A stretch of DNA of 64,000 nt from Prosopocoilus inquinatus (taxonomy: Eukaryota; Arthropoda; Insecta; Coleoptera; Lucanidae), in contig CM069872.1 of NCBI GenBank assembly GCA_036172665.1, positions 41,712,101-41,776,100 on the forward strand, written 5' to 3'. Of this stretch, positions 45,171 through 56,435 are shown in pieces (position 1 is the first letter of the stretch; each line of letters starts with the position of its first letter). The translations under genes and the position numbers were made by a program. The notes beneath the pieces are model-generated. The model saw only the letters and a list, made by a program, of their open reading frames with translations. It was not told the DNA's origin and did not search any database.

Positions 45171-46145
45171 ATAATCAGTGTTCAAGCCGCTACTTTAATT
45201 TATGGGTATTATATAACGAGAACCGTTTTCTTTTGTTTTTGTTTTTTTTTGCTTGTTCCATAGTTTTTTCTTTATGTTTTGTATTTTCGTTTTAAAAAAA
45301 TTGACGTTTTGTATTCTATTCGTGATTTGTTTGTTTCCTGCCAGTTTTCGGCCGGAGAATCACCGTTCCTTCATTTATTTGTTTTTTTTTGGATAACCGT
45401 TAATTGGTTTTTTAATGTTTTTCTTGCAATTTCCTCCTTTTTAAATGAATCTGTTTTTGCACTTTATTGGCTTGACTTTATTGGCTTGACTTTATTGGAG
45501 TTTGTCTTTATTGGAAAAAACTTTCGATGACTTTCAGTTTTTTTTACCTTAAGATCGTGCTACTTCTGTTATTTTTTAAATTCATTTTATACTTTTGTAT
45601 TTCTTTTTTCAATTTGATTTTTGAGATTTTGTTGATCGACGCTTATCTGTTTCTTTTAACAAGTTTTATTTTTAATTATTTTTCGTCTCAACTGTGATCT
45701 TTCGTTTCGCGTGCTTTGTTCGTTATTAATTTCTTCTGAATTGTTTAAATCGTATTATAGACTTTTTTATAACTTGCTTTTATTTTCTATGAATTTGCTA
45801 AACAGTCCGAAAAATTATTATTTTTCGTTCAGCTTGTTGTTTTCGCTCTTCTTTTGTTTTTTTTTTTTTCTGTTCAATTTATGTATTTTATTGCTGCCTC
45901 TTTATTATTTCCCTCTTTCGTTTCTGATTTCTTTACGGGCTTCATTTGCTTTTTTTTTGTTTTTTTCTAATTGTTGCGATTTTTAAAATATAAATTCGGC
46001 ATTTTTTTATTCGTTTTTGTTTTTTGTTTATCTTTTTCTTCGGATTTCGAATATCTTTGTTCTTTGCTTGAAATTTCTTTTGTTACTTCCTGCTTTATTT
46101 TTAATTTTAAAAAATACGCTTTTAAAGTAAAGTAGTTTCTGAAAC
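45171..46145. repeat. T-rich, strand-asymmetric tract
   Basis: Nearly 1 kb rich in T runs broken by C and G (for example CTTTTGTTTTTGTTTTTTTT), directly after the LINE 3' end. The stretch CTTTGCTTGAAATTTCTTTT near 46055 has a close inverted match in the A-rich tract at 58.7 kb. Long open frames here result from T-rich composition and are not genes. Confidence 0.5.
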
Positions 46146-46421
46146 TTGACAAAAGAAAATTTTCTAAAATCTGAAACAGTGTACAGTTACGGAAATAGAA
46201 AGCGGGACAAGTCTTATAACATACTTTATTTATTTATTCATTGAAAAAAATTTTGGCAAACCTAGATTAGAAGTCTAATGAGTTGGCACCGCTGCATGAA
46301 CAGAACAGTTTTATCAAAATTACTCCAGAATTAAAACACTTTTCCATCCTTTATTTTAACCAGTGAAACAAATGGTCAATAAATATTTTTAATTATAACC
46401 TAAAATATTTTTCGTTTAGAC

Positions 46422-47117
46422 CAGGGCCGTAACCAGACTAAATATTCAGGGAAGGCTTATCAAAGTGTGGGGTAGGCTCTATAAGATTTTCTCGAATTTT
46501 TAAAATATTGTCTAAATAAAAAACAGAACAAAGCTAAAATATTAAATAATAACATTCAAAATAATTGCAGTTTTTTGTGTTATTTCAAGCAAATTTTGCT
46601 GTGTTTTTTTTACATTTAAATTACCCTGTTCCCTGTTCGCAAATTGAACACTTCCAATGTTGCCTTGTGAAACATTAAACTGGCAATCAACAGTGTGGTG
46701 TGAAAAAAAAAAACAGAAGGAACGCGTTAATAAAAGCAAAACTCGCTACTTTCAAGTGTAACAACAAAACAGCGTTTATTTTCTTCAACACGACGAATTC
46801 GTGAAAAAAAGCAACTTCGCAACCGAGTTGTCAAATACTTGTTTGCAACAGTCTACAATCCATCCAGTTGCAACAGTTGTTATTTATTTGCTGGGCGTCT
46901 CTCTATGAATGAAACTTACGATTCTCCACAGGAAATTGAGAGTGGGGAGAACGCAAAGTGTTTGAAATAATTGACGAGTATTATTACACACATCGGAGTC
47001 CTAACAGTATGTATTATTTCATGTCAGGTTGGACCGTCGCGTCGCGTGTCGTAGGGCACGCTTGAAATTTTCCAACCAGGCTCAGCCTCCCTTGGCGCCC
47101 CTCTGGCTACGGCCCTG
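46422..47117. mobile_element. 696-bp non-autonomous hAT element
   Basis: Perfect 8-bp target duplication GTTTAGAC (46414-46421 and 47118-47125). Ends CAGGGCCGTAACCAGA and, inverted, CAGGGCCGTAGCCAGA. CAGGG termini with 8-bp duplications are the hAT hallmark. No transposase inside. Confidence 0.93.
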
Positions 47118-47467
47118 GTTTAGACATAAAATTATTTAGTGAGAATCCGTAATATTAAATGTAGAAATGTGTGCATCCGGTATAAAATTAATCAGAAAAT
47201 TGAGTAAATACCGCATTTTTAGTTAAAAGTGTAATTGATAACACCGGCGCGAGATGTCGCCACTTGAGCTGTAATTGGTAATGTTATGATAACATTAACA
47301 ATAAACCGGTAATTTAACAACACTACGTTTTAAGCACACACACGGCCCGTTTTGCTTGACATCTTGACGGAACTGTGTAGGCAAAACGTGAGGTAAAATG
47401 CATCGTGTATGGTGGCTTTTAGAGATTTTGGATTTAGGGTCAATTTACACCGCCAAAACAAATATTT
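47118..47467. other. Spacer
   Basis: AT-rich. GCGAGATGTCGCCACTTGAG at about 47250 recurs inverted with a few changes near 51440-51465, a short dispersed repeat. Confidence 0.4.
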
Positions 47468-47699
47468 AGGTGCTTTCTTTCGCTCACAAAATCGTGACCC
47501 AAACGTGTCTTGATTCAAAAACAGACATTCTTTTCTTTGAATCTCTCTACATTTAAAACTTGTTTGGATTGAATTATGGTTAGTTACAAATGAACTGTCA
47601 ATCAAAAATTCAAGTCAGGTATGTTGTTGCAACGACTACGAAATTCAGGACCAAACTATTAGAGACACGATTCAAACTTTTAAGCGAAAGAAAGCACCT
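47468..47699. mobile_element. 232-bp MITE, AGGTGCTTTCTTTCGCT family, copy 2
   Basis: Same ends and much of the same interior as the copy at 23065-23297. Flanked by TTT on both sides (47465-47467 and 47700-47702), consistent with a 3-bp target duplication. Confidence 0.88.
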
Positions 47700-48297
47700 T
47701 TTGTCAGAGTGTACCAATTTTCAAAGGCCGCAATTGTACCTCATATTTAAAAAAAAATATAGCTTAATTGCATTTACTTCCACTCGGTGGCGCCACACAG
47801 TCTCCCGTCTGAACCGGCCCTTAAGGTGAACAGAGAGATTATTAAACGTTTTGTAATTAAAGTTGACATAACCTCGAAATATGTATAAAATCATTGATTA
47901 AAAGCAAATGAAATTTAACTGATTTATAAAAACCAGCTTGATCATGAAGGGAGGAGAAACTCAACCACTTTAATTAAATTTGAATTGGTTCACATTCAGA
48001 CTGGTCGTAAATCGAAAATGGAAATGGCTATTATAGGGTAATTAATAAAGGAAAATGGCTAAGGGTTCAACTCAACAATAGATCAAAGCATATTGTATTT
48101 AGACTAGGTTTCTAGAAAGGGTTTTCTAACACACTTCATATTTGAAGAAAACTTAAACAACAAAGAAAAATATGATTGTAATGATAATTTGTAATTTAAG
48201 AAAATAAAAAATTACATTGTTTACTATTGTTTTAATAACTTAAAGAATCTGAAAAGAAAACATATTCACATAAGCATACAGCATATTGTATTTTTTT
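47700..48297. other. Region downstream of CacyBP
   Basis: AT-rich, no supported gene. It should contain the 3' UTR of the minus-strand CacyBP gene near its right end. Confidence 0.4.
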
Positions 48298-49217
48298 TTA
48301 AAAAGCTGGTCCTTTTGTTTGGCTTTCCGTCCAGGCCTTGGCTATGGTCCTCTTCATTTCATCATCTCCTTGTTCGTACCTTAATGATTAAATAACACAG
48401 TTTCAGTTGGAACTTTTTCAATTCTTCTTCTAATACTTACATGTTCCTCATCAGTGACATTAATCCTGCGGATGGATCTGCATTTTTATCAGCTTCTGGC
48501 AACTTTTTCTTAGCATCACTGGCACGTTTCTCCAGTTCAGTCACGTGCGTCCAGTTACTTGTGCCTTCTTTCATCACACTAATAATGATCATATCTACAA
48601 ATTTCTTATAATAATCTGCAAATGCTGAACGGTAAATTATTTACCTGTTTTAATTTTCCAAGAACTTGATTCTGGTTTAATTCCGTACAGTAGTTTGTTT
48701 ATTGTCAGTACATAATCCTTGTTTTCAAGATTCTTCACATTTAATTCCAATGATTTGTTAGTGAAAGTGCAGCTTACATCTTCTGCTGGAATTGTGTGTA
48801 CCTTTTGTAGCGTTACATAGAATTTTACATACTTTGCAGTCTGATCCCATGCTGCAATGTTAATAATAATTAATGAATATCAGACAGATTTAACCACGAC
48901 TTACCGTAATTGTTTAGTTTAACTTGGTAACGTTTCTGTGGTGCATTACTGACTGATAAGGCAGCAATGTCTACGTTTTCACCAGCTCGCTCAGCTTCAA
49001 AATGCCTTCTCTCTTCTTCTAATCTTATGATTTCGGAATTTAATTTTCTGATTTCCAAGCTGAGCAAGTCCTTTACCCTTGGCCTGGTTGCTTGATTTTG
49101 TAGAAGTTCAAATTCTTGTATGTCCAGTTTTAACTGTTGGAAACGTAAAGTAAAATAAACTAAAAAAAACTGGCCCTTTCTTATAAATGTAGCTTATACC
49201 TCTGCAATTTTATTCAT
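48298..49217 (-). CDS. CacyBP: Calcyclin-binding protein / Siah-interacting protein, five exons
   Basis: Exons 49217-49200, 49133-48905, 48851-48645, 48594-48441 and 48379-48298 join in phase to 229 aa (human protein 228). Introns are about 51-66 nt with GT-AG ends. The N-terminal helical hairpin has LLQNQATRPRVKDLLSLEI. The CS (p23-like) domain spans roughly residues 73-165 (RYQVKLNNY, WDQTAKYVKFYVTLQKVHTI). The SGS domain follows (ADPSAGLMSLMRNMYEQGDD then EMKRTIAKAWTES). The protein scaffolds Siah-Skp1 ubiquitin ligase complexes and binds S100 proteins in vertebrates; the same role here is inferred. All key family blocks are present and no damage is seen. Confidence 0.95.
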
Positions 49218-50205
49218 TTTGCCGATTAACTCAAATCACAAATTCTATGATTATTATAATGTGTTCTCATTCACTTTAAATATATGTTAATACGAATAAA
49301 ATAACGTGTTTTTATCTACTATTATGATAATACGAAAACACTTGCTTCCGCTTACCACCAAATATTCCAGAAAAGTACAAAACTGACAATCAATAATGCC
49401 ACCACCCACTAGTAATCACTACATTCGTGTCACTACTGAACGACTACCAACAACTACCAGTTTGTGAAATTAAATGTGCAGCAAATGGGTTAATGTTCGT
49501 AATTTTTTTAAGATGAATAAAATAAACTTTATTATCATTTACATAAAAATAAAGCTATTTTACAATAATAAATTAAATTAAAAATATGGTGCAAAGTTAA
49601 TGGCATAGATGGCGCAAGCTTCTCCGCAATCATAAGCAGGCATAAGCTGCGTTCAGCAATGCGATCTTTTTCATCACCTCTGAATTGTTCGGTTTATTCA
49701 CTCTTACATACAGTGAAACGCATTTTGTCTCCCTCACACTTTTGATCAGAGACAGCAAATTGGGCGCATTGCCGAACTCAGCTAGCTATTAATCACGACC
49801 TACTAGATTTCACAAGACAGACTCTCTTATCCGGCCTGCGCAATTTGTTTATTTGGTACGAATTTTCTCCATTTTGACGCTAGTTACCCAAATTGAAATT
49901 TTCTGATACTTAAACGTCATAAACGTCAAATGATGCATATTTATGACAGTGCTAATTAATTAAAACCATTTTGTTATAATTAGTAAATGATTTGTATTGG
50001 ATAGAATAATGTATCCGAGTACGGAATTACATTATAAAGCTTGGCAAACCAGGATCACAATAAAAGAAAACGTGTGATCTGCATTTTAGCGATTCTTGTC
50101 AGTTCTTGTGGGGTGTAGTTCGCATATTTTATGTCCGCCAAATTTACTTTGTCGGACTCTAGTTTAATTCGTTTGTAAGAAAAGTTTCCAATCGTGTAGT
50201 TCAGC
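49218..50205. other. Upstream of CacyBP
   Basis: Contains the CacyBP promoter/5' UTR by position and one copy of dispersed repeat C (49790-49930). No other gene was seen. Confidence 0.4.
49790..49930. repeat. Dispersed repeat C copy 1
   Basis: CACGACCTACTAGATTT, then GCGCAATTTGTTTATTTGG and ACGCTAGTT recur, slightly diverged, at 60468-60610 in the same orientation inside HERC2 intron 2. Confidence 0.75.
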
Positions 50206-50605
50206 TCTCAGAGACAGGTCAAAATCATGGCCAGTTGAATTGATATGTCTTATACGGTCGCTCCAAAGAACATTAAAAAATGTTTTTGTAAAAAAATGAA
50301 AGGCGGGTGTCAAGTGGCTCCCTCAAATTCAAAACTAGTGTCAAAGTTACTCTATTCTTGAAATTTTTTGTTATGAATGTCAATTCGTCTTGCTCGAAAT
50401 TTCAGTTGTTAAAATAAGCGTCGTTATCGTAACCATGGTAACACAAACATCTAATTGATGAGCGTGAGAGGGCGCTAGTTGATACACTCCATGGCTTGCT
50501 TTACTGGAACCACTGGAACGGAACATATTTTTGGGCGGATTGGAATTAGCCGTATATGACATATCAATTCAGCTGGCCGTGATCAAAACTCACGTTATTT
50601 ACTTC
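50205..50605. mobile_element. Inverted-repeat element, about 0.4 kb
   Basis: CATGGCCAGTTGAATTGATA with TGTCTTATACGG (50226-50258) recurs inverted at about 50545-50590, giving arms of about 40 bp around a 280-bp centre. Probably a miniature DNA transposon. No clean target duplication was identified. Confidence 0.6.
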
Positions 50606-50619
50606 GCTTCGGTCGAAAG

Positions 50620-51157
50620 TAGAGATGGGCCAGGGAATGCACCCGGTGTATTGAAAGCACCCACATGGACGCATTCAAAAATTAAAATTTCCCTCGCAAA
50701 TCGAACGAGAAATAATATTTTCTTGATGTTATTTAATTGTTTGCAGGTGGTTTCCAGGTTTAATGTTTCATAGGGCGCGTTCAGGGATGCTCAGCGGCTG
50801 AGTTGCTTACTCAGCAATCGTTTGTGATTGGCTCACATTAAGGCAATAGCCAATCACAATAGCCAATCACAAACGACTGCTAAGTACGCAACTCAGCCGC
50901 TGAGCGTCGCCCATAGTGTATGGTGAATAGCTGAATAGTAAACTTTCTTAAGTTTAACCGGAAGCTTTGTAGCTTAACATCTGAAGAAAATGAGTTAGTT
51001 TTTTAAATTAACGTTACAAAATAATTGTTTAGTGATAGTCCGTACAAAATATCGGGTGTTTGGTGTGATTTTGAAGCATTTTTCGTGACTTATGTAAATA
51101 TAGGCAACCGGGCAAAGCATCCAATGCACCGGGTGCATTCCGTGAATCCCATCTCTA
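50620..51157. mobile_element. 538-bp non-autonomous hAT element
   Basis: Ends TAGAGATGGG on both sides (inverted), followed by subterminal GGAATGCACCCGGTG in both arms. The flanks are GTCGAAAG and GTCTAAAG, an 8-bp duplication with one change. TAGAGATGGG ends are common in hAT miniature elements. A second element is nested at 50773-50912. Confidence 0.85.
50773..50912. mobile_element. 140-bp foldback MITE nested in the hAT element
   Basis: Starts GGGCGCGTTCAGGGATGCTC and ends GCTGAGCGTCGCCC. Inner arms GCTCAGCGGCTGAGTTGC and TTTGTGATTGGCT are mirrored on the other side, with an extra direct copy of AGCCAATCACA. Flanking ATA on both sides suggests a 3-bp duplication. It carries several CCAAT-type motifs. 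Confidence 0.85.
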
Positions 51158-51165
51158 GTCTAAAG

Positions 51166-52437
51166 TAACAAATAGTCCCATTCGTGATTGATTCAAACAT
51201 TCAAAAATTTTATATCAACTAATTACGAATAGGTTACGAAACCGGATGCCATATGCCGGAGATATGGAAATCCAGCATCATATGCGAAGCAATGTTGTCA
51301 TTTTAGGGAAAGAAAAATTACAGAAAAACTGTAATTGTCTGCAATTTTTTGCTTTCGACAGTACTTTTGCAAAAGGAAAATATCAAACTGATTTAAATGG
51401 GAACGAAGCAATCTACTAGATGCAGTAATACCAATTGAGTTACAGCTCAAGTGGTGACATCTCGCGGCTGGAGTTGGCTTTTTCTTAATATGCAGTTTAG
51501 GATGTTCCTAGTCGTCATGTTGACGTTGTAGACAACCACAGACCAAATCTCTGTGGTGACAACTGCTGAGTGCGCTGAACCATATATCGGCTTTCGTCGC
51601 TCACTTAACGAAAATGTTATTCGTTATCATTGATCACGTAATCAATTAAAACAAATAGCAGCAATCCCCAAATACCAAATCATGGAGGAAAAGCAGCTTT
51701 ACGGAAAATGCGTTCAATAAAATTCGTTATCAAAATGTTCTGAACTTGCTTCTATTTCTTGAATGCACGTTATTGCTTAACGTGTTATCAAAAATTATCT
51801 TATGTTAACCGCAAGTGTCATTGTCTTTAGCTAACATAATTCATTATAAAATTTTGACTCTTTTAAATATCACGCTCGCTGTTCTAACAGGTTTATTAAT
51901 GTAATTTTAGTTCACCAGCACACAATTGTGTGCAGGACCAGCAGTTTGCTAAATCTGTTGTCGTAATTGGGCAGCAGTAAGCAGCGGGAAAATTAATTTT
52001 TTTTTAAATCAACAATTTATTTTAAACAATAATATTTATCTCGATAAGTGAATGAGGTGTACTTTTCCTTGAGATTTTTATTGGAATTTTATGAGATATA
52101 TTAATACCCTGTGATTTGAAAATATAAATAATAATACAATGTATATCACTTTATAATATTTTATGGTACATGTAAGTGAATATATACATCTTTGGTATAG
52201 TTACCGCACATTAATGAGTATATGAAAATATATGAAAATTAGTCTATCCTAAAATTAGTTCGTGTTTACACGAAGACACGATCATCAAAAAATAAATTGT
52301 ATGTCACAAAAAGTGTTATAAGTACCTACAAGTATGCAGCATTTCGTTCAATATTGACAAAAAAAAAAAACGTGTAAAAACGATAAAAAAATATTTACAA
52401 ATATCTAAATTTCGTGATGACCTTTTGTCGGTGATCC
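51166..52437. other. Spacer upstream to the AGPAT 3' end
   Basis: No supported gene. A fragment of repeat B (51300-51375) and a short dispersed repeat near 51440 are present. The AGPAT 3' UTR should lie near its right end. Confidence 0.4.
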
Positions 52438-55400
52438 TCATATGAATGATTGCATGACTTCCTTGCTTGTTTCATGGAATGTCGCATTCATTGCTTCTCT
52501 CGTCATCGCGATCAGCTTGTCGACATCATTTGGGGTCATACCATCAGTTGATATCGGAGGCAAAGTGCTAATTATTATTTTCCCTGTAAATATTTACAAA
52601 TTCTTTATCATTCTAATATAGAGTACAACGATACATTTTCAAAACAATAATAATATGCACAGCTAAAATTCTTACCGTGATCGAAACGACGATTTTTTTC
52701 ATCTAGAAAATAATACTGACTGTAGACAACCGGTAAAATTGGAAGCTGTGCTGAAATCGCCATGTGGAAAGCCCCTTTTTTAAATGGGTGAATTTCTCCT
52801 GTATTATGCCTGGTCCCTTCAGGAAATACCCACAACTTAATCTAAAAAATATATAGTATAAATGGCTTTCATTTCTCATTTTTTAACTTAATTGAAGTCG
52901 ACGCTTAAAAATTGTAAATAAATGGTTTTTATTCTGTTAATAAACGTACTGACTTTGCCAATTTAAATTAAATGTTTTACAGTTATCTTGTATATATAAA
53001 AAAAGGTTAATTTGCTTCCAACTTAGTTTTTGTTAACGTAAAGGTAACAAAAACTAAAAACCCTATCTTAGCTTTTTGTTTCTCTTGACTACTTGTTTAT
53101 TTACTTTTTTCACTCCTGACGAAGCTATCAAACAATAGTGAAACGTTAAGTGCTATTTCTAATTATAATTCTGTCCAGTCAAAGATTAAAAACCATGTAT
53201 TTACAATTTTGACTTTTTAAGGTAATAGGGAATGTCTTTTTTTTATTTATTCATCTTCCATATGGACATTTTTTTTATCAGTAACAATCTTATCTGTCAT
53301 TACCAGGGCACAAAAATAAAAGTAATTTGGTTATCCCTTGTATACCTAAATATTTGTCAAAACTTGTTAAGAATTGACGATAAGGATAGTATGTTATTTC
53401 AGTCACGTTTTAGAAACTGTAAAACATTGCAATTACAATTTAATTATATACTTAGGAAAGCCTTGCAAAACGTATGGTTGCGTGTTGCACGTTTCTTAGC
53501 GCGTGACAGTGCTGGTAAATAATTTCCAGCGGTGTTCATATTTAACATCGACGCATAAAAACTGATTTCGGTAGTAAACATCGATATATCATTGAATAAA
53601 TAATTCCAAATACGGCGCATATCAATAAATAGATAAGGGAATTAATAACGTTATCGTGCAAATATCATGCAAAGACAAAGACTCATGGCCTCTCGTTATT
53701 AAGTTATGTTTACACAGAATGAAACATTTTTCTCCGTGGTGTCAACGATTAAAGTCTAGAATACATAAATAAAAATCCAATTGGGGATTATTGTCACTTA
53801 CAGATAGGAATAATAAATAAATGAAGAAACGTATTGATGGCTGTACGTAACTACTTAGTAAAAAAAATTAGATGTAAAGTGGAAGAATTTAACTAATTTT
53901 GTGTTTTATTATTCAACAGTTTCAATAAAATATGCATTCATTTTACATAATCCTCATTTTGAGTACCTGTATATGAGTCACAATGACCTGACAAACTTAT
54001 TAAATACGACAGCCAGATAAATGATTACTTAATAATACGTACCGAAATAGTGTATCAATAAAACATAAATATTTCCTGCAGTGTTTCGACGAAATATTAT
54101 TTAAAAATTCAGCAGGGAGTCCTGATATTTCGTCGATCAATAAATTGAAAACAAATGTCAAACAGAACAAGAAAACATTTACGAAAAATTCTCTTATGGA
54201 ATATAAAGTACAGAGGAAAGTTGATTGCACATTAAAACTTAAAACAATTGTAAGCAAGCACGTAAGCAGTAACAAATAATAAATTAATCACAGTTTAGCA
54301 AAGTTTAAATTGCTATAATAATTGGAAAGTTAGAAAGAATTATGTTATAAAATGAATATGCATGTTATTATTATTATCTACAGTACCTTGTGGTGTTTTT
54401 GGACAATCAAATATTTCTATTTGTGTCAAATTGAATGTGTATGAGTATAAAATTTTTATGTAGCAGGTTTTTATAAGATACTGAGTCTACATAAACATCA
54501 TTGAAGTAATATATAAGGGAAGTACTCGCACTACCAAAATAGAAACATTTATAGCTCTGTTTCATGCAAATATTTACAGTAGTCTGCAAATGTAAACAGT
54601 TTATTCTTATTTACTGTGGAAGAAACACAAACTTTAAATACTAAAATAAAAACTAGTTGACAACATTATTTATTTGCAATATGTTTATTTGTGTAGGCGA
54701 CAGTCTGTTAAGGGTGATAGTTTTACTTACACAAAGTATGCAAAATGTATTAAAATTGTTACAATCGAAAGGTTTCTTATAATCTGTTTCTTACTGTAGC
54801 AAAAGGTTATTATCAATATCAAAAACAGTCAAATTTAAACAAACTAATGCAGAAAAAAATCACTCAATTTTGCTTTTCTTTTCTAGCAACAAATGTTGAC
54901 CAGTAATAACTAATTACGATTAGTAAAATAATGAAAGACATGCGTTTTAGTTTTATCAAAAAGTATCAGAGTACTGTGCAAGCACATAAACACATTGTGT
55001 ATGCTACGAAAACTCAGCGTTAAATTAAATTATTTTAAGGAAACTTCAACAACATATTAAAAAGAAATGATCAAACTGCAAGCTTCTGTTAAAAAGAAAT
55101 TAAAAGCACATAATCACATTGTGTATGCTATGGAAACTCAGTGTTAAATTAAATGAAATTATGGAAATTGCAAACAACATATAAAAAAGAATTGATCAAA
55201 CTGCAAGCTTGTGTTAACGAGAAATTAAAAAAATTGTAGATACTTTACTTTTTTCTTTTTAATTTCTTCGGCAGCATCGCGCATTGTATTGCGAGCTTTG
55301 TCCGAGTTCATCCTATCAATAAAAATAAGCCCGCACAGCCATGCAGCCAATCCAAAAGGCCAAGCGTACATTAGTTCCTTTTTAGCGACAACCGTACATT

Positions 55401-55857
55401 TGTCCATAATGGGCCACAAATCAAACATCCCTGGTAAAACCACACCGAAGTTAGTAAGTTGTCTCCGAAATAGAAGTGGCTTACCTAAAATATCCAGGGA
55501 GCTTTGGTGATTTGCAACCATAATATAGGATTGGTCTTTCTCTAAATGCTCTCTCCCTCTGATCACCCATCTAAGCCCCAGCAAAGCTGATATCGGTTGG
55601 CAGAAGGCAGAAGCGGTTCTATAATGATTCTTACAAGTGAAAGTGTATAGGCCGAGGTGAATATCTATTTACACCAGATTTCGTACGTCCTGGGCTTTGA
55701 ACGAGAAATATGGAATTAAAATTAAAGAGTTAATGGACACCATGATGTAGTACATGAAAAACTTTAAATAAAACCTGAACACCTGACTAGATTCGTAGAG
55801 GAATGGTAAAATTAAAATGCACCCGGCCAAAATGATCTCCGTGTAGGATGCGTACAT
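52438..55857 (-). CDS. AGPAT: 1-acyl-sn-glycerol-3-phosphate acyltransferase (LPAAT), five exons
   Basis: Exons 55857-55673, 55618-55485, 55430-55249, 52841-52676 and 52583-52438 join in phase to 270 aa. The enzyme acylates lysophosphatidic acid to phosphatidic acid at the ER membrane. Two hydrophobic segments lie at residues 7-20 and 33-50. Catalytic NHX4D is NHQSSLD at 98-104; later motifs are FIDR (143-146), FPEGT (173-177) and LPILPVVYSQ (200-209). The intron between exons 2 and 3 is only 54 nt (55484-55431), in frame and free of stops. The 2.4-kb intron between exons 3 and 4 holds repeats, including a 124-bp tandem duplication next to the donor. The gene starts 578 bp from HERC2, divergently. 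The exact AGPAT paralogue is not decided. Confidence 0.95.
53095..53215 (+). repeat. Possible Penelope-type terminal-repeat remnant in AGPAT intron
   Basis: CTGACGAAGCTATCAAACAA followed by TAGTGAAACGTTAAGTG resembles the CTGAxGA...GAAACG core of Penelope-type terminal repeats. No coding remnant accompanies it. Weak. Confidence 0.25.
54981..55229. repeat. 124-bp tandem duplication in AGPAT intron
   Basis: Two copies beginning AGCACATAA(A/T)CACATTGT, at 54981 and 55105, each running through CAAACTGCAAGCTT to GAAATTAAAA. It ends about 20 bp short of the splice donor at 55248. Confidence 0.9.
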
Positions 55858-56435
55858 GTTATCGCCCTTATACTCATGCGAACTGTAACCGGTCTTCTAC
55901 TCAAAATTGATTTTTCAATACATAAACACATTTCAACTTGAACTTTACGCGAATGTCTCTACCAATTAGATTGAAGTGCGTATGGAACGCGTTCAGAATA
56001 CACACACTCTGTTCACTCACATTAACCAACAAAACCTTTAATTAACCGCACTTTATTACATTTAAATTAATCCATCGCGTTCAATATTATTAGAAAATAG
56101 TAAATCTACGTAAATTTTAATAGTTATGCATAGTTTGCACCGCTTATTTTTGCAAAACCATTTTCGAACGTAGCCACGCTAATTTGTTTAGGAAATATGG
56201 CGACAATTAGCGAATAGTTCAGTTTGCATGTGATAAAAATCGTGTGTTTCTGCAAATTGACGCAGAAATCGCAGAGCATGGATCTGTAAAACTGTACGTG
56301 ATTCAACAAAATATCTCGTTTCATTGCAATAAAAATAGCAAATAATTCCGCACGTTCCAGTCCGACTCGCTCAGCTGTCAAGTTAATTGCTTTAATATTC
56401 CAGGTACGGCTCGAGTTGACTGGACGCCAAAAAGA
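55858..56435. promoter_or_regulatory. Probable bidirectional promoter of AGPAT and HERC2
   Basis: 578 bp separate the AGPAT start codon (minus) from the HERC2 start codon (plus). No TATA box is placed convincingly for either side. Divergent housekeeping genes this close usually share a promoter; this is inference from layout. Confidence 0.5.

Noticed and set aside
45279..45986. Hydrophobic plus-strand frames in T-rich DNA
   Set aside because: Phe/Leu-rich translation of T-rich sequence; no start context, splice or domain support.
51952..52100. Search for a tRNA gene in the spacer before AGPAT
   Set aside because: No paired A-box/B-box and no cloverleaf could be drawn; none found elsewhere in the window either.
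53232..53522. 96-codon plus-strand frame in the AGPAT intron
   Set aside because: No domain and AT-rich codon content typical of random frames; lies in an intron of a well-supported gene.
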